A stretch of 64,000 bases of DNA from Clostridiales bacterium (GTDB taxonomy: Bacteria; Bacillota; Clostridia; Saccharofermentanales; Saccharofermentanaceae). Below, piece after piece: positions 54,674 to 63,002 of this stretch. A program made the translations under genes and the position numbers. The number at the start of each line of letters is the position of its first letter. Position 1 is the first letter of the stretch. The stretch spans positions 1-64,000 of the forward strand of contig JAFZVE010000045.1 in assembly GCA_017617995.1 (NCBI GenBank), in the 5' to 3' direction. Under the pieces are notes generated by a model, which saw nothing but the letters and a program-made list of their open reading frames with translations, did no database searches and had not been told where the DNA came from.

Positions 54674-54950
54674 GCGAGATTTGTAATAGTGTTAAAAATG
54701 ACACTTTTTCATTTATGTAGATGATATTCTTGCCTGGTTCCATCCCACACCTGTTTTTATCTTGACAAAGCCGTACGGCTATAAAAAAATTATCTTCAAC
54801 AGATTATGGTCGTTCGGCTATATTCCGAGCAGAATCGGTACGTGATCATGTTGCAAGTGAAAATTGCATACAAATTGAGTGCGAAATCTGATTATTCGTG
54901 TGTGACTTGGGGTTGTTGCCTTGTATCTCGCGCGTGTGTGATGATACAAT
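54674..54950 (+). promoter_or_regulatory. Control region of the buk operon
   Basis: The 400-nt gap between remnant B and buk holds two candidate promoters. Distal: TTGACA at 54763-54768, directly followed by the perfect 12-bp palindrome AGCCGTACGGCT (54769-54780), then an A-rich possible -10 (AAAAAT, 54785-54790). Proximal: TTGTAT at 54921-54926, 18-nt spacer, TACAAT at 54945-54950 with an extended TGA. The palindrome is a likely operator, and TCGGCTATA near 54833 repeats half of it. No gene was found in this stretch. Confidence 0.6.
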
Positions 54951-55012
54951 AAGCGCGCTTAAACCCCATACCGGTATAAGCTACGCGAGAAATCAATGCG
55001 AGGACAATGACC

Positions 55013-56137
55013 ATGAGCGACACAGAGAAGAAATTCAAACTTCTTATCATCAACCCCGGCTCCACCTCCACGAAGGTGAGCCTTTTCGAGAATGAAACAT
55101 CCCTCTTTGAGAAGAGCCTCTTCCACGATGCGGACGTACTTCTTTCCTTCCCGCACGTCAACGACCAGATGCCTTTCCGTTATGGAGTCATCCTCGACAT
55201 GCTAAAAGACGAAGGCTACGCACCGGAAGAGATCGATGTCTTCGTCGGCCGCGGCGGCTCGGCCCACACCCAGCCCGGCGGTATCACGAAGATCGACCAG
55301 CAGCTCTATGACGATACGGTCGCCGCAGTCGGCGGCAGCGAGCACCCCGCGAAGCTGGGCGTCATGCTCGCCTGGAAATTCGCGCAGGAATTTCATAAGC
55401 CTGCTTTCACCCTGAACCCGACCAATGTCGATGAGTACGGCGACTATGCACGTCTCACGGGGATCAAGGGCATCTACCGTGTCTCCCACTCCCACGTGCT
55501 GAATCAGAAGGCCGTCGCGGAGTATCACGCGGAGAAAGTCATGGGCAAGCGTTATGAGGACTGCAATTTCGTAGTTGCCCATATCGATGGCGGCATCACG
55601 GTCAGCGCCCACGACCACGGAAAGATGGTCGACGGTAACATGGGTGCCGACGGCGAAGGCGCTTTTACACCGACGAGAATCGGATCTGTGCCGGTCCTGG
55701 CACTTCTGGACTATATCGAAGAGCACTCGGTCGCAGACGTACGACTCCGCTGCTCGCGTGCAGGCGGATTTGTCGATCTCTTCGGCACCGCCAATGCGGA
55801 CACCATCCACGAACTCCTCGAGAAGGGCGATAAGAAAGCCGATCTCGTCTGGAACACGATGCTCTATCAGATCTGCGAGATGATCGGCGAGATGAGCTGC
55901 GTACTCTGCGGCAAGGTCGACGGCATCCTGCTGACCGGCGGACTTCTCCGTTTCGCCGACGTCAAGGAGACGATCGAGAAGCGCTGCGGCTGGATCGCAC
56001 CGATCAGCGTGTACCCAGGTGAGATGGAGCAGGAGGCTCTGGCTCTTCCGGCGCTGAAGGTAATGCAGGGCAAGCTCACCGCCCAGACCTATTCCGGTAA
56101 GGATGTCTGGCAGGGCTTCCCGGGAGTGGAATTCTAA
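55013..56137 (+). CDS. buk: Butyrate kinase
   Basis: 374 residues from the ATG at 55013 (GAGGACA upstream); another ATG 6 nt before it is too close to the site. Features of the acetate/butyrate kinase (ASKHA) fold: LLIINPGSTSTKVSLF (phosphate 1), VGRGGSAHTQPGG, VVAHIDGGITVSAH (phosphate 2 with the catalytic region), and the adenosine-binding GILLTGGLLRF. The length and sequence are closer to butyrate kinase than to acetate kinase (about 400 residues, different N-terminus). It transfers phosphate from butyryl-phosphate to ADP as the last step of butyrate fermentation. Its partner here is pta, not the usual ptb. Confidence 0.9.
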   Translation: MSDTEKKFKLLIINPGSTSTKVSLFENETSLFEKSLFHDADVLLSFPHVNDQMPFRYGVILDMLKDEGYAPEEIDVFVGRGGSAHTQPGGITKIDQQLYDDTVAAVGGSEHPAKLGVMLAWKFAQEFHKPAFTLNPTNVDEYGDYARLTGIKGIYRVSHSHVLNQKAVAEYHAEKVMGKRYEDCNFVVAHIDGGITVSAHDHGKMVDGNMGADGEGAFTPTRIGSVPVLALLDYIEEHSVADVRLRCSRAGGFVDLFGTANADTIHELLEKGDKKADLVWNTMLYQICEMIGEMSCVLCGKVDGILLTGGLLRFADVKETIEKRCGWIAPISVYPGEMEQEALALPALKVMQGKLTAQTYSGKDVWQGFPGVEF

Positions 56138-56220
56138 GGATCAGAAAGCTCCGGCGCAAGTGCTTCTCGCGTCGGACAGAAGGCACGCCATGGGCGCATC
56201 GAGAAAGTGAGGAAAATCGT

Positions 56221-57213
56221 ATGAGTTTAATCGAGAAAATCAGAGCAAAAGCACAGGCCAACGTAAAGAAGATCGTTCTCCCTGAGGGCGATGAGCCGCG
56301 TACAGTTAAGGCTGCGGAACTGATCAAGAAGGACGGGCTGGCTGAGCCGATCCTCCTCGGTAATCCCGATGCCGTTGCGAAGGTTGCCGCCGAGCAGGGT
56401 GCCGATCTGACCGGTATCGAGGTCATCGACCCGTGTAACAGTGTGAAATCCGTCGAATACGCCGCGACTTTATATGAACTTCGTAAGGCCAAGGGCGTGA
56501 CCGAAGAGTCCGCTAAGGAGATCGTCAAGGATCCGATGTACTACGGCATCATGATGGTCAAGCTCGGCGATGCAGACGGACTCGTTTCCGGCGCCGTACA
56601 TACCACCGGCGATATGCTCCGTCCGGCACTTCAGATCATCAAGGCCAAGCCCGGCATGTCGATCGTATCCAGTTCTTTTCTTATGGAGTGCCCGAATAAG
56701 GACCTCGGCGAGGATGGCCTTCTGGTCTATGCCGACTGTGTCGTAAATCCCTGCCCGAATGCAGAAGAGACAGCGCAGATCGCAATCTCCGCAGCAGAAA
56801 CCGCGAAGGTCCTCTGTGGCATCGAGGAGCCGAGAGTCGCTCTTCTTTCCTTCTCCACGAAGGGCAGTGCGAAGCACGATCTGGTCACGAAGATGCAGGA
56901 AGCCACGAGAATCGCTCACGAACTGGCTCCGGATCTTCTCCTCGATGGCGAGATGCAGTTTGACGCCGCACTCGTTCCGGAGATCGGCGCTTCCAAGGCA
57001 CCGGGTAGCCCGGTCGCCGGCCGTGCGAATGTCCTGATCTTCCCGGATCTCCAGGCAGGTAACATCGGCTATAAGATCACACAGAGAATCGGTGGCGCGG
57101 ATTGCTTCGCTGTTCTTCAGGGTCTGGCAAAGCCGTGTAATGACCTTTCCCGCGGATGCTCCGTCGAGGACATCGTTAATACCGTCGCGATGACCGCTGT
57201 TCAGGCACAGTAA
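56221..57213 (+). CDS. pta: Phosphate acetyltransferase
   Basis: 330 residues, the normal length of a stand-alone Pta. Opens MSLIEKIRAKAQANVKKIVL, with conserved segments LPEGDEPRTV, LGDADGLVSGAVHTTGD, AQIAISAAETAK and the CoA-binding PVAGRANVLIFPDLQAGNIG. It interconverts acetyl-CoA and acetyl-phosphate. The gap from buk (83 nt) contains an inverted repeat, TCCGGCGC...GCGTCGGA at 56150-56176, which could affect mRNA processing. GAGG precedes the ATG. Its link to a butyrate kinase rather than acetate kinase is unusual; it may accept butyryl-CoA or work with ackA elsewhere. Confidence 0.93.
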   Translation: MSLIEKIRAKAQANVKKIVLPEGDEPRTVKAAELIKKDGLAEPILLGNPDAVAKVAAEQGADLTGIEVIDPCNSVKSVEYAATLYELRKAKGVTEESAKEIVKDPMYYGIMMVKLGDADGLVSGAVHTTGDMLRPALQIIKAKPGMSIVSSSFLMECPNKDLGEDGLLVYADCVVNPCPNAEETAQIAISAAETAKVLCGIEEPRVALLSFSTKGSAKHDLVTKMQEATRIAHELAPDLLLDGEMQFDAALVPEIGASKAPGSPVAGRANVLIFPDLQAGNIGYKITQRIGGADCFAVLQGLAKPCNDLSRGCSVEDIVNTVAMTAVQAQ

Positions 57214-57216
57214 TCT

Positions 57217-57699
57217 ATGGCGAAATACTTCGTTTGTTCCGATATCCACGGTGCCGAGTCGCGCCTCGAGATGTATCTCATGGCGAACGAAAATATCGAC
57301 ACCGTCATCGTCTGTGGCGACCTCGAGATGGAGGTCTACGACGTGGAAGAGATCATCCGCAGATACACCTCGCGCTCCATCGATATCCGTATGGTGCGCG
57401 GGAACTGCGATTCGTACTTTTCATCTTTTTCGAAGGTACCCGACCTGATCACGGTCACGCTCTCCCCGATCCACAAGGCCCTGGTGACGCACGGACATCT
57501 TTATCACGCGAGCCAGGAACTCATGACCTACGCCGCGAAGGAGAAACAGTGCGACATCGTCATCTACGGGCACACACACCTGCAGCTGGATAAGGAGATC
57601 TACGGAATCCGGTTTTTGAACCCCGGGTCCCTCAGAAACGGCAACTACATGATCATCGAGACAGACGAGAACGGAGATATGGAAGTCACATCAATCTGA
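57217..57699 (+). CDS. YfcE/MJ0936-type metallophosphoesterase
   Basis: 160 residues with the metallophosphatase motifs: FVCSDIHG (D-x-H), VIVCGDLEME (GD), VRGNCD (GNCD), VTHGHLY (GH) and VIYGHTHL (GHTH). These bind two metal ions. The family hydrolyses phosphodiesters in vitro; the physiological substrate is unknown. It begins 3 nt after the pta stop and is read from the same operon, which ends at the terminator at 57709-57785. Confidence 0.93.
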   Translation: MAKYFVCSDIHGAESRLEMYLMANENIDTVIVCGDLEMEVYDVEEIIRRYTSRSIDIRMVRGNCDSYFSSFSKVPDLITVTLSPIHKALVTHGHLYHASQELMTYAAKEKQCDIVIYGHTHLQLDKEIYGIRFLNPGSLRNGNYMIIETDENGDMEVTSI

Positions 57700-57708
57700 A
57701 CAAAGAAG

Positions 57709-57785
57709 GGCGGATATCTTCTTTGAGACGCGAGTTTTGCGTGAGCAAACTGTCTGAGCGTCGAAAGCAAGATATCCGCCTTTTA
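57709..57785 (+). terminator. Terminator of the buk-pta-phosphoesterase operon
   Basis: A perfect 12-bp stem GGCGGATATCTT (57709-57720) / AAGATATCCGCC (57769-57780), then TTTTAT. The 48-nt loop contains a further GACGC...GCGTC pairing. It stands between two convergent genes and may work in both directions. Confidence 0.85.
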
Positions 57786-57801
57786 TGCCTGATGGATCGG
57801 C

Positions 57802-60210
57802 TTACTTCTCGTACACGTACCCGAAGTTAATGTAGAACTCGTCATTGACGAGCCAGCCCGTGAAGTCGAGATACCCGACATATTCCGGAGCGCTCGCGCC
57901 GCCATAGTAATAGCACATGTCTATGAAGGGCGCTGCGTCGCTCTGGTAATCCGTGTACTCCCTCTCGGCGTCGTAGTGGTACTGTCCGTTCCCCTCCAGG
58001 TAGTAGCGGCGGATCCAGTTATCGTAGCCGTTATAGAATGTCTTGTTATAGCCGGAATCGAGGCCGATCTCCTCCGTCGTTCCGTTTGCTTCCGCGAGGA
58101 ATGAGCAGTCGAAGAAGTTGATGGACTGGTTGTCATGAGAGGCAAAATCGTAGCTCCCGCGCTGCGACGGGTCGATGATGACCGTACAGTCGATGATCTC
58201 CATGATGCACGTGCTGCCTTCATTACACAGGCAGTTGACCGAGCCTGCGGTAGATCCGCCTGAGGCATCTCCGATGACAGGGTGATCGAGCGTCAGGCCG
58301 ATAACGGTCGCCAGGTGGCAATCCCCGAAGAAAGCCCCATCCGGATCTGCGATGTAAAGGCCTTTGATGGAATAACCGTTTCCGAAGAATACTCCGCGGA
58401 AGACGGTCTCCCACTCGCCTTCACGCATGAAGTGCCGGTAACCCATGGTCGCCCACTCATACCCGGAGAGATCAATGTCATTAAGAAGATGCACATAGTA
58501 CATCGTCCTCAGATCATCTTTGTCAGCAACATCCAGTGCATTTACATAGTAATTGACTGAGGCCAGCTGCTCCGGCGTCGACACCCAGAACACCGCCGAT
58601 CCGAGTTCCATGTCGGTGATCGAGGAACGGATGTAGTCCATGTCCACGAGATCGAGGATGTCGCCGGTTTCAAAAACCATCGCCCAGTAAGAATCGTGCG
58701 GGTCGGAAGTAAGCAGTGTCTCTACATCGAAGTGAACATCCCGGACCATCGCCTGCGTCCGATCCTGCAGGACATATAAACCATCCTCCGTGGCTTCGAA
58801 TTCTGCAATCAACGAGTTGTTGCTTCTGTGGATCTCACACTCGACCGGATCATATCCGGAGACACTTTTCTTCATCAGCGAGATATGATCTACATCGATG
58901 CTACAGTCATTTAACCGGATCGTGACATGTGCCCCGGCGAAATAATCGCCCGCAGTAATCGTCACCGCGCTGCTGATGAAGTCTCCGCCATCGTCCCAAA
59001 GTCCACCCGATTTCGAGAAGAAAACCACTCCGTAATCCGGAAGCCATACGTCTTCCGCGCTTTGGCCATCAAGGTCGAGCTTCACGCTGATGCTCTCATC
59101 CTGTGTATCCATAGTAAATTCCGACTGGGAGAATACGGTGTTTTTCTCCTGTCCGGCCCGTACATTCTCGCGAAGCAGAAACATCTGTCCAGCCAGTGAC
59201 CACGTCGGATAGAGAAGTGTTGCTCCTTCGCTCGCGCTCGGCGTGTAGACCATATATGCTCCGTCAGCAGGCATGTAGAAAGTGCTCCCCTCCCCGACAA
59301 AAGCAAGTTCATCTATGTCGTCGACGACATACTTATGCCGCTTGATTTCGTTTCCGTTCAGGTCATTCTCCACCAGTTCATTCTTACCGCCGACTTCCCA
59401 CAGATGTACTTCATCACTGTTCTTTGCGTAAGCGACCCAGGAAGTACATCCCATCAGCCATTCGATGCCGTATACAGACGGAGTGTTCGGATATAGAAAC
59501 ATGCCGTATCCGATCATCACATCCTCCGTATCCGGATCGGGAAGAAAAGCATACATGGTAGACGAGTAATACATATCCCCTACTTCGATGATTCCGTCGT
59601 GATACTGGATACTCATCGGCTCTGTATTCCCATCGTAGTTCAATTCGATCGTCGATGGCGATAAGGTAAATGATACGCCCTCACTTATATAGAATGCTGT
59701 ACTAAAAGCAGTCTTCTCGATTTTCTTCCTGATTTCTTCTCCTTCTTTCGTATCCGCGCGGAAAAGTTCTGCTCCCAGGACGCTCATCTTTCCCTCTGCC
59801 TCCATCGACATAGGAAGGTGAAATTCCATGCCGGTCGAGATGAACGGATTGGCATTTTGCAGTGAACGATAGCTGATGTCATCTTCCTCACCGATCGTAC
59901 AGTTAATCCCTGTCTCATCGATGTCCGTGATCACAAATGCTAAATCCTCACGGAGGAATTCGATCTTTCTCTTCTTCGGTGTGATACGCAGGACCGGGCC
60001 ATGTTCGTCATACCAGATCCCCTCGATCGTATCCGGTGTGACCTCAGAAACCGAAGCGTCGGACGGATCATCCTGTGAGTCGGAAGAATCCCTCGTCTTC
60101 TTCGTTTTTTCCGTTTCCTCACCAGAATCCTTTTTCTTACAAGAACATGCACCGAGTGCGCCTCCCAGAAGAAGCATCACGATCAGGATCCACGCCAAAA
60201 GTTTCTTCAT
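57802..60210 (-). CDS. Large lipoprotein with GLUG-like beta-helix region
   Basis: 802 residues. Lipobox LGAC gives Cys22 (a second Cys follows at 24). An acidic Asp/Ser/Glu linker runs to about residue 55. From there to about 520 several beta-rich domains follow, for example WLMGCTSWVAYAKNSDEVHL. At about 590-690 the pattern NDIDLSGYEWATMG, then FRGVFFGNGYSIKGLYI and ATVIGLTLDHPVIGDA is typical of GLUG/adhesin-type repeats. The C-terminal 110 residues are another unknown domain. Surface-exposed, perhaps adhesive or sensory; function unknown. Confidence 0.7.
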   Translation of the reverse strand: MKKLLAWILIVMLLLGGALGACSCKKKDSGEETEKTKKTRDSSDSQDDPSDASVSEVTPDTIEGIWYDEHGPVLRITPKKRKIEFLREDLAFVITDIDETGINCTIGEEDDISYRSLQNANPFISTGMEFHLPMSMEAEGKMSVLGAELFRADTKEGEEIRKKIEKTAFSTAFYISEGVSFTLSPSTIELNYDGNTEPMSIQYHDGIIEVGDMYYSSTMYAFLPDPDTEDVMIGYGMFLYPNTPSVYGIEWLMGCTSWVAYAKNSDEVHLWEVGGKNELVENDLNGNEIKRHKYVVDDIDELAFVGEGSTFYMPADGAYMVYTPSASEGATLLYPTWSLAGQMFLLRENVRAGQEKNTVFSQSEFTMDTQDESISVKLDLDGQSAEDVWLPDYGVVFFSKSGGLWDDGGDFISSAVTITAGDYFAGAHVTIRLNDCSIDVDHISLMKKSVSGYDPVECEIHRSNNSLIAEFEATEDGLYVLQDRTQAMVRDVHFDVETLLTSDPHDSYWAMVFETGDILDLVDMDYIRSSITDMELGSAVFWVSTPEQLASVNYYVNALDVADKDDLRTMYYVHLLNDIDLSGYEWATMGYRHFMREGEWETVFRGVFFGNGYSIKGLYIADPDGAFFGDCHLATVIGLTLDHPVIGDASGGSTAGSVNCLCNEGSTCIMEIIDCTVIIDPSQRGSYDFASHDNQSINFFDCSFLAEANGTTEEIGLDSGYNKTFYNGYDNWIRRYYLEGNGQYHYDAEREYTDYQSDAAPFIDMCYYYGGASAPEYVGYLDFTGWLVNDEFYINFGYVYEK

Positions 60211-60325
60211 GTTTATTTCTCCTCACCTCACGGAAATGATAGATCTGCTCCGTTCTCGCCGAGCCGTACGGATCTTTCCTTCTCTTATTTCTTTTCTGAT
60301 TATACCACCAGAAAAGCAGTCCCCT

Positions 60326-60473
60326 GCACGTATCTCGTGCGGTATAATAGATGTGTATTTCTATCGGAGCGGGGATCTCCGAAGGGTCGTGCGGATAAGC
60401 GCCGCATCGGAGAATAGAAGATGTGAGGGCGTGCCGCACAGAAAGATCGGGGGCGTGCGGACGGGCGCCGCAC
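60326..60473 (+). repeat. Leader with GC-rich inverted repeats before the second zinc-ribbon gene
   Basis: Four inverted repeats built from GTGC/GCAC elements: GCACG-N5-CGTGC (60326-60340), TGCGG-N7-CCGCA (60390-60406), GTGC-N-GCAC (60431-60439) and GTGCGG-N7-CCGCAC (60455-60473). The first sits just before the TATAAT box at 60343-60348. The rest lie between this promoter and the start codon at 60493, so they would also form RNA hairpins in the leader. Confidence 0.6.
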
Positions 60474-60492
60474 GGGAAAACGGGAGGGTCAT

Positions 60493-61980
60493 ATGGCAGG
60501 AAATCCGCTTCTTGATGTACACTGCAGCACCTGTGGTGCAGCGGTCCAGTTTAATATTCTCACACAGGTCTATAACTGCACTTTCTGCGGAAGTGCCACG
60601 CCGACAGGCAACGCCATCGCCGAGAAGAAGGGCTTCCGCGAGAAGAAGCTCCAACAGATGCAGAGCCAGCCGCCGGCGTTTAAGATGCGCACGGGAACAT
60701 GCAACAGCTGCGGGGCACAAGTGCTTTTCCCGGAGAATGAAGCGATGACGCAGTGTGCCTTCTGCGGGAAGAGTATCGTGTCCCGGGAGTACCTCGAGAT
60801 GGACGATTTCCCGGAGCTCCTGATCCCGTTCTATCTTACGAAGAATGACGCGGTGACGATCCTTGGCAAGTGGTGCAAGGAGCACGCCGGGAAGGCGGAG
60901 GCGCGGATCCTGAAGAATCACATCGGAGAACTTCAGGGCGTGTATCTCCCGTACGAGCTTGCCAAAGGCCCCGTGACCGGGGTAGTCAGTCGTAACAATA
61001 CCGGCCGTAAACTGAACGTGCGCGGCTTCATCGACGGTATCTTCGTCAACACTTCGAAGGGGCTCGACAATCTTCTTCTCAACGGCATGGAGCCGTATGA
61101 TCTGCGCGGCGTGCGCGAGATGGATTTCTCGTATCTCGCGGGAAGCACCGTCAAGGTGTGCGACATTTCCGGGCAGGATCTCGAATCGCGTATCGGCGAT
61201 GAGATCGCCTACGACTACGAGGGACACCTCGTGAAGACTATGGAGACGAGAGCATTTGGCGTAAAAGTGGACACGACAAGGATGATGCGTATGTCCGCGC
61301 TTCTGCCTGTTTACTACATCAATGTCGGGAACGTGCAGGCCGCGATCAACGGACAGACCGGCAAGGTCGCCGTGCGCGAGCGGAAGGACCGCTTCCTGCT
61401 GCCGTGGTGGCTGAAGCCGATCTTCGTGACGATGCTTCTTTCCGGGCTTACGTTCCTTCTCGTGTACCTCGCTACCGGGAACACTGCGACAGGCGGCCTG
61501 ATGGCAGCTATGCTCGGTGTGTATTTCCTGATCGTGACTTTCGCGGCATACTCGGATTATTCTTCACCGCGCTGGCGCCTGCGAAGGCGCATCTTCACGT
61601 CCTCGGGCGGACCGTATGTGCGGCAGGGCGAGCAGCTCGTCCAGCAGGGCACGCCGCTTCCCGAGAGTGTGCCGGAGCCACAGTTCGTCGAGATCATCGG
61701 CGATGCGCCCCGCATCGTGACGGTCAAGTACTCCGCGAAGCCGCGTATCGCCTTTATGCTGTTTCTGACCATCATGTCGATCCTGATCCCGGCGATCATC
61801 GCCTTTGCGGCGAATGGTTCAGCCTGGGCGGGATTTGCGTTCATGATACTCTGCATCACGGTCCCGGTCGCGCCGATCTACTACATCAAGTTCGCGCGGC
61901 TCGAGATCTACGAGCACCCGTGGATCTACTTTACCAACGGGCGCGGGCAAAAGTGCCGTTACCGCGGGAAGAAGAAATGA
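60493..61980 (+). CDS. Second zinc-ribbon membrane protein, paralogue of 20207-21412
   Basis: 495 residues. Two zinc ribbons (CSTC...CTFC at about 12-34 and CNSC...CAFC at about 72-97) are followed by LLIPFYLTKNDAVTILGKWC and LQGVYLPYELAKGPVTGVVS, the same order as in the shorter paralogue (PFQITREQAIEKI, GVYIPYWL). Two membrane helices lie near 308-330 and 337-358, and two more near 415-437 and 442-462, so it has an extra membrane part. The ATG follows GGGAGGGTCAT. The gene stands behind an unusual leader of GC-rich palindromes. Function unknown; membrane zinc-ribbon protein family. Confidence 0.7.
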   Translation: MAGNPLLDVHCSTCGAAVQFNILTQVYNCTFCGSATPTGNAIAEKKGFREKKLQQMQSQPPAFKMRTGTCNSCGAQVLFPENEAMTQCAFCGKSIVSREYLEMDDFPELLIPFYLTKNDAVTILGKWCKEHAGKAEARILKNHIGELQGVYLPYELAKGPVTGVVSRNNTGRKLNVRGFIDGIFVNTSKGLDNLLLNGMEPYDLRGVREMDFSYLAGSTVKVCDISGQDLESRIGDEIAYDYEGHLVKTMETRAFGVKVDTTRMMRMSALLPVYYINVGNVQAAINGQTGKVAVRERKDRFLLPWWLKPIFVTMLLSGLTFLLVYLATGNTATGGLMAAMLGVYFLIVTFAAYSDYSSPRWRLRRRIFTSSGGPYVRQGEQLVQQGTPLPESVPEPQFVEIIGDAPRIVTVKYSAKPRIAFMLFLTIMSILIPAIIAFAANGSAWAGFAFMILCITVPVAPIYYIKFARLEIYEHPWIYFTNGRGQKCRYRGKKK

Positions 61981-62113
61981 CTACGGGCACCGTGCGGTGC
62001 GAGCCCTGGCGGTGGCGATGAAATCAGGGGCGGAAGTGCCTTTCGCGAGAAGGGGCGCAAATATGTTTTTCTATCCAAAACTTTCGCATTTTTGCCCAAG
62101 TCAGCTCTTTCGG

Positions 62114-62143
62114 TTGAAAATGCACCGCCCGAGAAAGTATAAT
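62114..62143 (+). promoter_or_regulatory. Promoter of the two small membrane protein genes
   Basis: TTGAAA at 62114-62119, an 18-nt spacer, TATAAT at 62138-62143, 32 nt before the first start codon. Strong match; no operator visible. Confidence 0.82.
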
Positions 62144-62175
62144 TGTTCCATACTCGTTTATCAGGAGGGTTATTT

Positions 62176-62604
62176 ATGGCTTGTTTTATAGTTCCCGCTA
62201 CAGAAGCGATCGTAACCACGATTGCGGCTAAAGTTCTGGCAAAGAAGGAAAAGAATATGGAGATCCACCACGAGGGCGGATCCTCCGACATCGTCGAAAA
62301 ATCGCATTTCTCGAGAAAGCTCGGCTGGCTCAACAACATGCTCTGGGGTGGCGCTGCGCTTCTGGCACTCGAGCACGTTTGGCACGGCGAAGTAGTACCG
62401 TGGTTCCCGTTCCTGACGGCGGCTTCTGATGCTTCTTCCCGTTCGGAAATGTTTCACGAGATGGCCACAGTCGGTGTCGCTATGGCAGCGCTTGTTACCG
62501 TAGTATGGGGCATCATGGTTCTGGTTTCTTCCCGCCTCGAGAAGAGTGCGACAAGTACTTCTTCCGAAGTTGCTGTTGAGACCGTTACTGAAGAGAAGAA
62601 GTGA
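62176..62604 (+). CDS. Small membrane protein 1 of a two-gene operon
   Basis: 142 residues from the ATG at 62176 (CAGGAGG upstream). Hydrophobic segments: one short near the start (VPATEAIVTTIAAKVLA) and helices near 52-68 and 98-118. It ends in a Glu/Thr/Ser tail. Followed by the second gene after 9 nt. Unknown family; its conserved-looking N-terminal motif MACFIVPATEA suggests a membrane-embedded start. Confidence 0.65.
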   Translation: MACFIVPATEAIVTTIAAKVLAKKEKNMEIHHEGGSSDIVEKSHFSRKLGWLNNMLWGGAALLALEHVWHGEVVPWFPFLTAASDASSRSEMFHEMATVGVAMAALVTVVWGIMVLVSSRLEKSATSTSSEVAVETVTEEKK

Positions 62605-62613
62605 GGTGGCACC

Positions 62614-62934
62614 ATGACATTACTTATCTCTGTTTTTGCTGCCATTATCGCCACCATCGTGTGGTATAAGCACGCTCCGAATGATGAATGGAAGATCGGC
62701 ACACTGGCGCTCATGTACTGGGGCGCTTCCCTGATGTGGATGTGTGACGCAATCTTCGAGTATGCGGAGCTGAAGGAAGAGTTCTTCCAGCCGGCGATCG
62801 AGGATATGCTGAACGACAGTTTCCTCGGACTGACCGTCGTAGCGCTGGGCCTCGTGATCTGGCTCGTCGTACTTCTGATCAAGGATCCGAAGGGCGTTCT
62901 TCGTAGCAAGCTCCTGGCAAAGAAGAACAGCTGA
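62614..62934 (+). CDS. Small membrane protein 2 of a two-gene operon
   Basis: 106 residues. GAGG precedes the ATG. Membrane helices at about 2-18, 28-48 and 72-92, with acidic residues between (NDEWKIG, EYAELKEE). Probably forms a complex with the product 9 nt upstream. Terminator at 62948-62998. Family unknown. Confidence 0.65.
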   Translation: MTLLISVFAAIIATIVWYKHAPNDEWKIGTLALMYWGASLMWMCDAIFEYAELKEEFFQPAIEDMLNDSFLGLTVVALGLVIWLVVLLIKDPKGVLRSKLLAKKNS

Positions 62935-62947
62935 TTTCCGAAATCAT

Positions 62948-62998
62948 GAAGCTGTCCCGGGTGAGATGCGATCACTTCGAGGCAGCTTCTCTTTTTAT
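62948..62998 (+). terminator. Terminator after the two small membrane protein genes
   Basis: GAAGCTG (62948-62954) pairs with CAGCTTC (62983-62989), followed by TCTTTTTATT. It separates the operon from the repeat array. Confidence 0.8.
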
Positions 62999-63002
62999 TC
63001 GC

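Noticed and set aside
54687..54709. Terminator (AGTGT/ACACT with T-run)
   Set aside because: Only a 5-bp stem, and no active gene ends upstream of it on the plus strand.
61404..62021. 205-codon frame inside the zinc-ribbon membrane gene
   Set aside because: GC-rich shadow frame overlapping the real gene's membrane region; no start signal.
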